Positions 1 through 5,661 of a stretch of 6,074 bases of DNA are shown piece after piece. The notes beneath the pieces were generated by a model. The model saw only the letters and a program-made list of their open reading frames with translations. It searched no databases and had not been told where the DNA came from. How positions within the stretch are numbered: position 1 is the stretch's first letter; each line of letters starts with the position of its first letter. The position numbers were made by a program, and so were the translations under genes. Source of the stretch: Betaproteobacteria bacterium (GTDB lineage: Bacteria > Pseudomonadota > Gammaproteobacteria > Burkholderiales > Burkholderiaceae_C); contig VBCQ01000341.1 in the NCBI GenBank assembly GCA_005882155.1, positions 1 to 6,074 of the forward strand, written 5' to 3'.

Positions 1-716
1 CTTGTCACCAGCGGCCTCGATGCGCATCGCGGCGCAACCGCGCTGTCGGTCAACCTCAACAAGGTCGCGCTGTTGCGCAACACGCGCGCGCTCGGCATTC
101 CCAGCGTCACGCGCGCGGCGACGATCGCGATCGAGGCCGGTGCGCAAGGCATCACCGTGCATCCGCGGCCCGACGAGCGCCACATTCGTGTGCACGACGT
201 GCACGAGCTCGCTGAGCTGCTCAAGCGCTGGCCGCAGATCGAGTTCAACATCGAGGGCAATCCGTTTCATAACCTGATGGAGTTCGTGCGCTCGGTGAAG
301 CCGCATCAATGCACCTTCGTGCCCGATGCGGTCGACCAGCCGACGTCGGACCACGGCTGGCTGTTTCCGCAAGACGCGCAGCGGCTCGCGCCGCTGGTCG
401 CCGAGGCGAAATCGCTCGGCGTGCGCGTCAGCCTGTTCATGGACCCGAAAGCTACGCGCGCGCGCATGGCACAGCGCAGCAGATGAGCGTGCTGGCGGGC
501 TTCACTGCGACGGCGCAGGCGGCATTGCGCGAAGGCCTCGGCATCAACGCGGGCCACGACTTGAATCGCGACAACCTGACCGACTTCCTGGCCGCGGTGC
601 CCGGCGTTCAAGAGGTCTCGATCGGCCACGCGCTGATTGCCGACGCGCTCGAGCTCGGTTTGGCCGAGACCGTGCGCGACTATCTGCGCTGCATTCATCG
701 AGCCGCCGCCCGATGA
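1..716 (+). pseudogene. pdxJ: Pyridoxine 5'-phosphate synthase PdxJ, 5'-truncated by the window and internally frameshifted
   Basis: PdxJ condenses 1-deoxy-D-xylulose 5-phosphate with 3-amino-2-oxopropyl phosphate to give pyridoxine 5'-phosphate, the last ring-forming step of DXP-dependent vitamin B6 synthesis in the cytosol. The first part reads in the frame of base 1: ALSVNLNKVALLRNTR, then VHPRPDERH (the conserved His and Arg) and FNIEGNP (conserved Glu), up to SLFMDP at about 447. There the frame breaks and would stop at 484-486. The next frame resumes at about 447 with ESYARAHGTAQQ and continues through NAGHDLNRDNL (conserved His) and VSIGHALIADALELG to TGA at 714-716. Homologues carry about 20 more residues between MDP and the tyrosine motif (the GADRVELYT-type strand), so this looks like a deletion of 3n+1 bases, roughly 58-64 bp, not a single-base slip. 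No start codon is seen in frame near base 1, so the start lies upstream. The stop overlaps the acpS start (ATGA). The identity is very secure; whether the break is biological or a sequence error is open. Confidence 0.9.
446..447 (+). other. Deletion/frameshift junction in pdxJ
   Basis: SLFMDP in the upstream frame ends at about 447, and ESYARAHGT in the downstream frame begins at 447. About 20 residues expected from homologues are absent. The exact breakpoint may lie a few bases either side. No slippery heptamer is seen that could suggest programmed frameshifting. Confidence 0.75.
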
Positions 717-1065
717 TCTACGGCATCGGCACCGACATCTGCGACGTGCGACGAATCGCCGCGACACTGGCGCGGCGCGGCGATCGGTTCGCCGACAAGG
801 TGCTGGGGCCGAGCGAGATCCTGGTCTACCGGGCGCGCGGCAGCAAAGTCGCGGCGCGCGGCGTCGCTTACCTTGCGAGCCGCTTCTCGGCGAAGGAAGC
901 ATTCTCCAAGGCCGTCGGCCTGGGCATGCCGGCAAGCCCTTCATTCGCTTGCACGGCGAGCTCGCCGCGTGGTTCGAAGCGCGCGGTCTGTCGGCCCATG
1001 TCAGCGTGAGCGATGAGTCGGACTACGCGGCGAGCTTCGTCGTCACCGAAACCAACAACCCATGA
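713..1065 (+). pseudogene. acpS: Holo-[acyl-carrier-protein] synthase AcpS, internally deleted and frameshifted
   Basis: AcpS transfers 4'-phosphopantetheine from CoA to a serine of apo-ACP and so activates fatty acid synthesis; it is normally essential. The start ATG at 713-715 overlaps the pdxJ stop, with no good Shine-Dalgarno, so translational coupling is likely. The first 72 residues are typical: GIGTDICDVRRI with the Mg-binding Asp, then RFSAKEAFSKAVGLGM with the Glu of the second signature. After the Met at 926-928 the frame goes wrong and would end at 1007-1009 as a 98-residue product. The true C-terminus continues in another frame from 931: GKPFIRLHGELAAWF, then AHVSVSDESDYAASFVV, to TGA at 1063-1065. 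Homologues have about 15-17 residues (RMPMTWRR-type strand) between these parts, so about 46-52 bp appear to be missing. The gene is clearly acpS. As written it cannot make a normal enzyme of about 130 residues. Confidence 0.88.
928..931 (+). other. Deletion/frameshift junction in acpS
   Basis: The upstream frame is correct up to AVGLGM (codon 926-928) and the downstream frame is correct from GKPF (931 on). Around 15-17 residues expected between them are absent, a loss of 3n+1 bases as in pdxJ. Confidence 0.75.
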
Positions 1066-2048
1066 CCCAACATTCCCCCGTCATTCTCGACATCGCCGGC
1101 CACAGCCTGAACGACGACGACCGGCGCCGCTTGCAGCACCCGCTGACCGGCGGCCTGATCTTCTTCACCCGCAACTGGCAAGACCGCCGCCAGCTGACCG
1201 AAGTGACGGCCGAGGTCAAGTCGCTGCGACCCGACATCCTCATCACGGTCGACCACGAAGGCGGCCGCGTGCAGCGCTTTCGCACCGATGGCTTCACGCA
1301 CCTGCCGGCGATGCGCAAGTTCGGCGAGCTGTGGATGCAAGATGCCATGCGTGCCGTCGACGCCACGCTCTCGGCCGGCTACGTGCTGGGCGCCGAGTTG
1401 CGCGCCTGCGGTCGTGCCTTCCACCGTGACGCACGCGTCGTGACGATGCTCGCACAAAGCCTGATGCTGGGTTTGATGCGATCGGGCATGGCCAACTGCG
1501 GCAAGCACTTCCCGGCGCACGGCTACGCGGTGGCCGACTCGCATGTGGCGCGTGCGATCGACGACCGCTCGCTCGAGGATATTCTCGACGAGGACGCGAA
1601 GCCCTACGACTGGCTGTCGTCGGGCCTCACCTGCGTGATGCCGGCGCACGTGACCTTTCCGAAGATCGACAAGCTGCCGGCCGGTTTCTCCTCGCGCTGG
1701 CTGAAGGACATCTTGCGCGGCAAGCTCGGCTACGCCGGCGCGATCGTCTGCGACGACCTCAGCATGGAAGGCGCGCGCGTCGCCGGCAGTCCGGTCGAGG
1801 GTGGCATCGCGGCGTTGAATGCCGGTTGCGACATGGTGCTGTTGTGCAATCAGTCCAAGGTCGACGGAGGCAAACCGGTAGACGCATTGCTCGACGGCTT
1901 GCAAGCCGCGCTCGAGCAGGGCCGCTGGCATGCCGACCCGCACAGCGAAGCACGGCGGCTCGATCTGCTGCCGCAAAGCGCGCCGCTGCCGTGGGACGAG
2001 TTGATGCACCACCCGACGTATCAGCAGGCGCTTGAAAGACTGCCGTGA
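1062..2048 (+). CDS. nagZ: Beta-N-acetylhexosaminidase NagZ (GH3), with a probable in-frame internal deletion
   Basis: NagZ is a cytosolic family 3 glycosidase that removes GlcNAc from GlcNAc-anhydroMurNAc peptides during cell wall recycling. The ATG at 1062 overlaps the acpS stop (ATGA), continuing the coupled operon. Landmarks in the 328 residues: LTGGLIFFTRNW (28-39), VDHEGGRVQRF (63-73, sugar-binding Asp 64), KHFPAHG (148-154), ADSH (158-161, the Asp/His acid-base dyad of the mobile loop) and CDDLSMEGA (230-238, nucleophile probably Asp 231). Two oddities stand out. ELRACG at 112-117 runs straight into RAFHRDARVV, whereas homologues have about 21 residues between them, including the SFTPVLDLD strand of the TIM barrel; about 63 bp seem to be missing, in frame. 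Also, the usual KHFPGHG has Ala for Gly at residue 152. The C-terminal region GCDMVLLCNQS to QQALERLP looks complete. Length with the missing part restored would be about 349, normal for the group. The product as written probably does not fold properly. Confidence 0.9.
   Translation: MTQHSPVILDIAGHSLNDDDRRRLQHPLTGGLIFFTRNWQDRRQLTEVTAEVKSLRPDILITVDHEGGRVQRFRTDGFTHLPAMRKFGELWMQDAMRAVDATLSAGYVLGAELRACGRAFHRDARVVTMLAQSLMLGLMRSGMANCGKHFPAHGYAVADSHVARAIDDRSLEDILDEDAKPYDWLSSGLTCVMPAHVTFPKIDKLPAGFSSRWLKDILRGKLGYAGAIVCDDLSMEGARVAGSPVEGGIAALNAGCDMVLLCNQSKVDGGKPVDALLDGLQAALEQGRWHADPHSEARRLDLLPQSAPLPWDELMHHPTYQQALERLP
1409..1413 (+). other. In-frame deletion junction in nagZ
   Basis: ELRACG joins directly to RAFHRD. 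Homologues have a VDFSFTPVLDLD...SGVIGD-type segment between them, about 21 residues long. The reading frame is kept, so ordinary ORF inspection would not reveal the loss. Confidence 0.7.
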
Positions 2049-2056
2049 TGTACCGG

Positions 2057-2123
2057 CGTGGATCGCCGCCTGCGCGGGGATGACGCCCAACTGTGGTCAT
2101 CCCCGCGAAGGCGGGGATCCACG
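2057..2123. repeat. REP/REPIN-like inverted repeat, probable bidirectional terminator
   Basis: Two 28-base arms, 2057-2084 and 2096-2123, are reverse complements at 26 of 28 positions and flank an 11-base spacer (2085-2095). The right arm holds its own hairpin: CCCCGC (2101-2106), GAAG loop, GCGGGG (2111-2116). The left arm has a weaker one (2066-2069 with 2074-2077). This GGATCCCCGCCTTCGCGGGGATGAC-type element is a well-known dispersed intergenic palindrome in many proteobacteria. It fills the gap between the convergent ends of nagZ and rne, where a long stem-loop could end or protect both transcripts. Termination is inferred; there is no clear U tract on either side. Confidence 0.85.
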
Positions 2124-2132
2124 TCTTTCACA

Positions 2133-5036
2133 TCAAGCCTGCGGTTGCGACCCCTGCTGACTCTCGAACGGCAGCTTGAACTGCGTCAGGTCCTTGCGCG
2201 TTTCGACCAACACCAGCGGGCCCTCGTCGATGGCGACGATCGGCTTCGGCTCGCGCGGCACGTGGATCGGCTTCGGCTCGGCGGCCATCGCTTCTTGCAC
2301 CACGCGAATCTTCTCGGCATCCGAGTTGACCCACTGCAGACCGGCGGCCTCAGCGACCGCTTGCAGATCGGTGGTCGGCAGCACGAAGGGTGCGACGGTG
2401 GCCGGTGCCGCAGCGAGCGCTTGAATCGGCGCGGGGGCGGCGACCGGCGCGGCAGGTGGCGTGACGATCGGCGCCGCGATCGGCGCAGCGGCCATCGTCT
2501 CGGCCGGCGCCATCTCGGCGAAGGGAGACTCGACCATCGCAGCTTCCGACACCGCTTCGACGCCGGTCGGCGCTTCCTCATCGCGACGTTCGCGGCGTTG
2601 CCGGTCGCGGCCGCGGCCACGGCGTCGGCTCTCGCGCTCGCCGCTGTCTTCGCTGCTCGGTGCGGCCATGCCATCGGCCAGCAGTGGCTCGGTCTGCCCT
2701 TGGCTCTGCGCGGTCGCTGACGGCGCTTCAGCGCTCGGCTCGCCGTTCACCTCGGCCACCGGCGCGCCGGCTTGCCGCGACTCATCACGGTCGCGTCCGC
2801 CGCGGCCACGACGACGTCGACGGCCGCCTTCGCGCGCCTCACCGGTCTCTGCAGCTTCAGCGCCGGGAACCGTATCAACGAACGAAGTCGGCGGCAGCGT
2901 CTCATCGTTCGCCGCTTCGACCGGTGTTGCAGGACGGCGCTCGCGTTCCGGACGCGGGCCGCGTCGGCCTTCGCCTCGACCCTCGCCGCGCTCGGCGCCT
3001 TCTGCGCGCGGGCCACGCTCAGCGCGCGGCTCGCCGCGGCCTTCACCACGACCGCCGCGCTCTTCGCTCATTGCCTTCGCCGGTTCGACCGCCGCGCCTT
3101 CTTCCGGCCTCTCACCGCGACGTCCGCGACCATCGCCACGGCCGCCACGCTCGCCACCACGTTCGCCGCGACGCCCCTCGCGCTTGCCTTCGCGTTCACC
3201 ACGACCACCACGGCCGCCGCGCTCGCCACGAGCCTGACCGCGGTCGGCACCTTCGGCCAACGCGACCGGCTTGACGACGGTCGGTGCAACGGTCGGTGCT
3301 TCTTCCGCACCACCGAACAAGCGCTTGACCCAGCCGAAGAAACCACCGCCGGCGGGTGAGCGCGCCGGCGCTGCAGCCACCGGTGCCGGCACTGCAATCG
3401 GTACCGGCTCGGGCTTCGGCGGCGCAATCGGCGCCGGTGTCTCGGGCAGGATGCCTTTGATGACCGGCTCTTGCTTGGCCTTGCCTTTCTCGCGCCGTGT
3501 GATGCCGACTTCTTCTTCGACGTCGTCGATCATCGTGTAGCTCGCCTGCAGGTTCTCCAGACGCGGGTCGTCGTGGCGCAAGCGCTCGAGCCGGTAGTTC
3601 GGCGTGTCCAGGTTCTTGTTCGGCACCAGCAGCACGGTCACGCGCTGCTTCAGTTCGATCTTCGTGATCTCGGTGCGCTTCTCGTTGAGCAGGAAGCTCG
3701 TCACTTCGACCGGCACCTGCACATGCACGGCGGCGGTGTTGTCCTTCATCGACTCTTCCTGGACCATGCGCAGGATCTGCAGCGCCGACGACTCGGTGTC
3801 GCGGATGTGGCCGGTGCCGTTGCAGCGCGGGCAGGTGATGTGGCTGCCTTCGCTCAAGGCCGGGCGCAGACGCTGGCGACTCAGCTCGAGCAGGCCGAAC
3901 TTCGAGATCGAGCTGAACTGCACCCGTGCGCGATCTTGGCGCAGCGCATCGCGCAATCGAGTCTCGACTTCGCGGCGGTTCTTCGACTCTTCCATGTCGA
4001 TGAAGTCGACGACGATCAATCCGCCCAAGTCGCGCAGCCGCATCTGGCGAGCGATTTCGTCGGCCGCTTCGAGGTTGGTGCGGGTAGCAGTCTCTTCGAT
4101 GTCGCTGCCGCGGGTGGCTCGTGCCGAGTTCACGTCGACCGACACCAGCGCTTCGGTGTGATCGATCACGATCGCGCCGCCTGACGGCAGGTTCACCGTG
4201 CGCGAGAACGCGGTCTCGATCTGGTGCTCGATCTGGAAACGCGAGAACAGCGGCGCATCGTCGCGGTAGCGCTTGACCTTGTTCGCCGTCTCCGGCATCA
4301 CATGGCTCATGAACTGCTGCGCCTGATCGAAGATGTCGTCGGTGTCGATCAGGATCTCGCCGACGTCGGCGGTGAAGTAGTCGCGGATCGCGCGGATGAC
4401 GAGCGACGATTCCTGGTAGATCAGGAACGCGCCCTTGCCGGCCTGGGCCGCGCCGTCGATCGCCGTCCACAGCTTGAGCATGTAGTTCAGGTCCCACTGC
4501 AGCTCGGGCGCGCTGCGGCCGATGCCCGCGGTGCGGGCGATCAGGCTCATGCCTTTCGGGTACTCGAGCTGGTCGAGGTTTTCTTTCAGCTCCTCGCGGT
4601 CTTCGCCTTCGATGCGCCGGCTCACGCCGCCGCCGCGCGGGTTGTTCGGCATCAGCACCAAGTAGCGGCCGGCGAGCGAGACGAAGGTCGTCAGTGCCGC
4701 GCCCTTGTTGCCGCGCTCTTCCTTCTCGACCTGCACCAGCAACTGGTCGCCGTCGCGGATCGCGTCTTGAATCCGCGCATTGCGAACGTCGACGCCGTCA
4801 CGGAAGTAGTTGCGCGAGATTTCCTTGAACGGCAGAAAGCCGTGGCGGTCTTCGCCGTAGTCGACGAAGCAGGCTTCGAGCGAAGGCTCGACGCGCGTGA
4901 CGACCGCTTTGTAGATGTTGCCCTTGCGCTGCTCGCGCCCTTCGATCTCGGTTTCGAAGTCGAGCAGCTTTTGGCCGTCGACGATAGCGAGGCGCCGCTC
5001 TTCGGGCTGCGTCGCATTGATCAGCATGCGTTTCAT
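2133..5036 (-). CDS. rne: Ribonuclease E, complete
   Basis: RNase E is the membrane-attached endonuclease that starts mRNA decay, matures rRNA and tRNA, and scaffolds the RNA degradosome. The 967 residues begin with MKRMLINATQ. An S1 RNA-binding domain lies at about 37-125 (NIYKAVVTRVEPSLEACFVDYG, HGFLPFKEI). The DNase I-like catalytic part has VDVNSARATRG with Asp 301 and VVDFIDM with Asp 344, matching the E. coli metal ligands D303 and D346. The zinc link CPRCNGTG is at 402-409. After the core come an amphipathic FFGWVKRLFGG at 566-576, which resembles the membrane-targeting segment, Arg/Gly/Glu-rich tracts at about 599-703, 736-752 and 800-820, an Ala/Pro-rich stretch at 841-887, and a less simple tail at 888-957. 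Start choice: ATG at 5034-5036 has AGGAG at 5042-5046 with a 5-base gap; an in-frame GTG two codons upstream (5040-5042) would collide with that site. Unlike the neighbouring operon, no internal loss is seen in the catalytic half. Confidence 0.97.
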   Translation of the reverse strand: MKRMLINATQPEERRLAIVDGQKLLDFETEIEGREQRKGNIYKAVVTRVEPSLEACFVDYGEDRHGFLPFKEISRNYFRDGVDVRNARIQDAIRDGDQLLVQVEKEERGNKGAALTTFVSLAGRYLVLMPNNPRGGGVSRRIEGEDREELKENLDQLEYPKGMSLIARTAGIGRSAPELQWDLNYMLKLWTAIDGAAQAGKGAFLIYQESSLVIRAIRDYFTADVGEILIDTDDIFDQAQQFMSHVMPETANKVKRYRDDAPLFSRFQIEHQIETAFSRTVNLPSGGAIVIDHTEALVSVDVNSARATRGSDIEETATRTNLEAADEIARQMRLRDLGGLIVVDFIDMEESKNRREVETRLRDALRQDRARVQFSSISKFGLLELSRQRLRPALSEGSHITCPRCNGTGHIRDTESSALQILRMVQEESMKDNTAAVHVQVPVEVTSFLLNEKRTEITKIELKQRVTVLLVPNKNLDTPNYRLERLRHDDPRLENLQASYTMIDDVEEEVGITRREKGKAKQEPVIKGILPETPAPIAPPKPEPVPIAVPAPVAAAPARSPAGGGFFGWVKRLFGGAEEAPTVAPTVVKPVALAEGADRGQARGERGGRGGRGEREGKREGRRGERGGERGGRGDGRGRRGERPEEGAAVEPAKAMSEERGGRGEGRGEPRAERGPRAEGAERGEGRGEGRRGPRPERERRPATPVEAANDETLPPTSFVDTVPGAEAAETGEAREGGRRRRRGRGGRDRDESRQAGAPVAEVNGEPSAEAPSATAQSQGQTEPLLADGMAAPSSEDSGERESRRRGRGRDRQRRERRDEEAPTGVEAVSEAAMVESPFAEMAPAETMAAAPIAAPIVTPPAAPVAAPAPIQALAAAPATVAPFVLPTTDLQAVAEAAGLQWVNSDAEKIRVVQEAMAAEPKPIHVPREPKPIVAIDEGPLVLVETRKDLTQFKLPFESQQGSQPQA
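2166..2375 (-). other. C-terminal non-repetitive tail of RNase E
   Basis: Residues 888-957 contain LQAVAEAAGLQWVNSDAEKI, then PKPIHVPREPKP and GPLVLVETRKDLTQFKLPFE. After about 290 residues of low-complexity sequence this tail is of normal composition and, from memory, recurs at the end of betaproteobacterial RNase E. It is a candidate binding site for a degradosome partner; no partner can be named from the sequence. Confidence 0.55.
2928..3242 (-). other. Arg/Gly/Glu-rich low-complexity tract in RNase E
   Basis: Residues about 599-703 consist mostly of short repeats such as RGERGGRG, GERGG and GEGRGE. At DNA level this is a degenerate run of similar GC-rich codons, prone to replication slippage and to assembly trouble. 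Such tracts in RNase E bind RNA and contribute to condensate formation and degradosome assembly; that role is inferred from the family. Confidence 0.75.
3309..3356 (-). other. Membrane-targeting-like amphipathic segment in RNase E
   Basis: Residues 561-576 read PAGGGFFGWVKRLFGG, placed between a Pro/Ala-rich linker and the Arg-rich region. Aromatic and aliphatic residues alternate with Lys and Arg as in the short amphipathic helix that anchors E. coli RNase E to the inner membrane, and the position just after the catalytic half is equivalent. Function is inferred from this resemblance. Confidence 0.65.
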
Positions 5037-5041
5037 GTGCA

Positions 5042-5046
5042 CTCCT
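5042..5046 (-). promoter_or_regulatory. Shine-Dalgarno site of rne
   Basis: The - strand reads AGGAG, then five bases (TGCAC), then ATG at 5036. This decides the start in favour of ATG over the GTG at 5042. Confidence 0.85.
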
Positions 5047-5050
5047 GCGC

Positions 5051-5070
5051 TGCCACCTCATGCGGTGGCA
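5051..5070 (-). promoter_or_regulatory. Stem-loop just upstream of the rne ribosome binding site
   Basis: A perfect 7-bp stem (TGCCACC 5051-5057 with GGTGGCA 5064-5070) closes a 6-base loop. It sits four bases from the AGGAG of rne. In E. coli, hairpins of the rne 5' UTR are bound and cut by RNase E to limit its own synthesis; this stem-loop is well placed for such control, though that is inferred. Confidence 0.6.
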
Positions 5071-5392
5071 GGCGACTCAACATGCCGCCGCTGATCGCTC
5101 AGCAGCGACTCATCGATGCACGAGAAACGTCGAGGAACCGAGAAGGAATCGCCCTGGACTGACGGCCGGCTGCGAAGCTCAGCCTGTCAGCGTTGGCGCG
5201 TGCGTGGCAGTGAGAGAAGCGGGGAGGGCCAAATGCTCCGCGACGCATTGCCGGGTCGGCGATGCGTGGCGCTTTGGAAAGGAAGCTCTGGACGACATCC
5301 GCGGGACTCACTGGACGCGGGCTGAAGGCGGTGTGCGCTGCGGCATCGTGGCCTGCGCGCGTATCGTCTCCGGCCTGAAAACCTTTGTTCTT

Positions 5393-5411
5393 CCGGCGCG
5401 CGAAGCGCCGG
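5393..5411 (-). promoter_or_regulatory. GC-rich hairpin within the rne leader
   Basis: CCGGCGC (5393-5399) pairs perfectly with GCGCCGG (5405-5411) around a 5-base loop. On the - strand the loop is TTCGC. It is a compact, stable element in the middle of the presumed leader. Confidence 0.5.
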
Positions 5412-5554
5412 CGGCTCGTTCTACGTTTGCTCTGCCGCACGGGGCTGTCGGCCGCCCGGTCACTTGGGGACAGGGCCCGCCGCACGCGACGTGCGTTGCA
5501 TCACCTTGTGGCCCGCGCTTGCGCGCCGGCCGCCCCGCCTGCCTTGCGAAGTGC

Positions 5555-5570
5555 CCCGAGTAAACTCAGG
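5555..5570 (-). promoter_or_regulatory. Small hairpin near the 5' end of the rne leader
   Basis: On the - strand CCTGAG, loop TTTA, CTCGGG forms a 6-bp stem with one G-U pair and a four-base loop. It is flanked by an A/T-rich patch on its 5' side (TTTGATTTT), unusual in this GC-rich DNA, which fits a protein- or RNase-accessible leader structure. Confidence 0.5.
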
Positions 5571-5608
5571 AAAATCAAACACTTACATCGCAAACGTGGT
5601 GCAACGGA

Positions 5609-5614
5609 TTATAG
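5609..5614 (-). promoter_or_regulatory. Candidate -10 box of the rne promoter
   Basis: The - strand carries a perfect TATAAT in otherwise GC-rich sequence, pointing towards rne. No strong -35 is visible; the best match upstream is TTGCGC with a 19-base gap. If used, the transcript would begin near 5602. It also lies inside the longest possible rluC frame, which argues that rluC starts further downstream. Confidence 0.5.
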
Positions 5615-5651
5615 GGGCCAAAACGCGCAGCGGCGCAAAGGCCGCGACGCC

Positions 5652-5656
5652 GAAGG
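5652..5656 (+). promoter_or_regulatory. Possible Shine-Dalgarno of rluC
   Basis: GAAGG stands five bases before the GTG at 5662. The alternative GTG codons at 5596 and 5599 have only an AGGA at 5567-5570, too far upstream, so this site favours 5662. Confidence 0.45.
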
Positions 5657-5661
5657 TCCTC

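Larger units (their letters stand above)
5037..5614 (-). promoter_or_regulatory. Long rne 5' leader between divergent rne and rluC
   Basis: About 565 bases precede the rne start if transcription begins just after the TATAAT at 5609-5614. No protein gene is convincing here: the open frames on both strands show no recognisable domain or good start. The stretch is hairpin-rich (5051-5070, 5393-5411, 5555-5570) with short A/T-rich single-stranded patches such as TTTGATTTTCC on the - strand at 5568-5579, the sort of site RNase E cleaves. E. coli rne has a 361-base leader used for autoregulation and is also divergent from rluC, so a comparable feedback leader is the likely reading. Confidence 0.55.

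Noticed and set aside
440..490. Programmed ribosomal frameshift in pdxJ (and likewise acpS)
   Set aside because: There is no slippery site or downstream structure, and whole conserved segments are absent, which frameshifting cannot restore.
1023..2090. A 355-residue open frame on the - strand opposite nagZ
   Set aside because: It is antisense to clear NagZ motifs and has no family signature of its own.
2057..2123. CRISPR-like repeat pair
   Set aside because: The two units are inverted, not direct, with an 11-base spacer and no further copies.
3196..4497. A 433-residue open frame on the - strand within rne
   Set aside because: It is an out-of-frame reading of rne with Arg/Pro-rich, domain-less content.
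4224..5162. A 312-residue open frame on the + strand, opposite rne
   Set aside because: It lies antisense to the conserved catalytic half of RNase E, has no recognisable domain, and arises from GC-rich codon bias.
5099..5485. A 128-residue open frame on the - strand in the rne leader
   Set aside because: Its composition is like random GC-rich sequence, no domain or Shine-Dalgarno supports it, and leader structure explains the region better.
5060..5563. A 167-residue open frame on the + strand in the rne-rluC gap
   Set aside because: It has no recognised motif, a poor start context, and lies antisense to the presumed rne leader.
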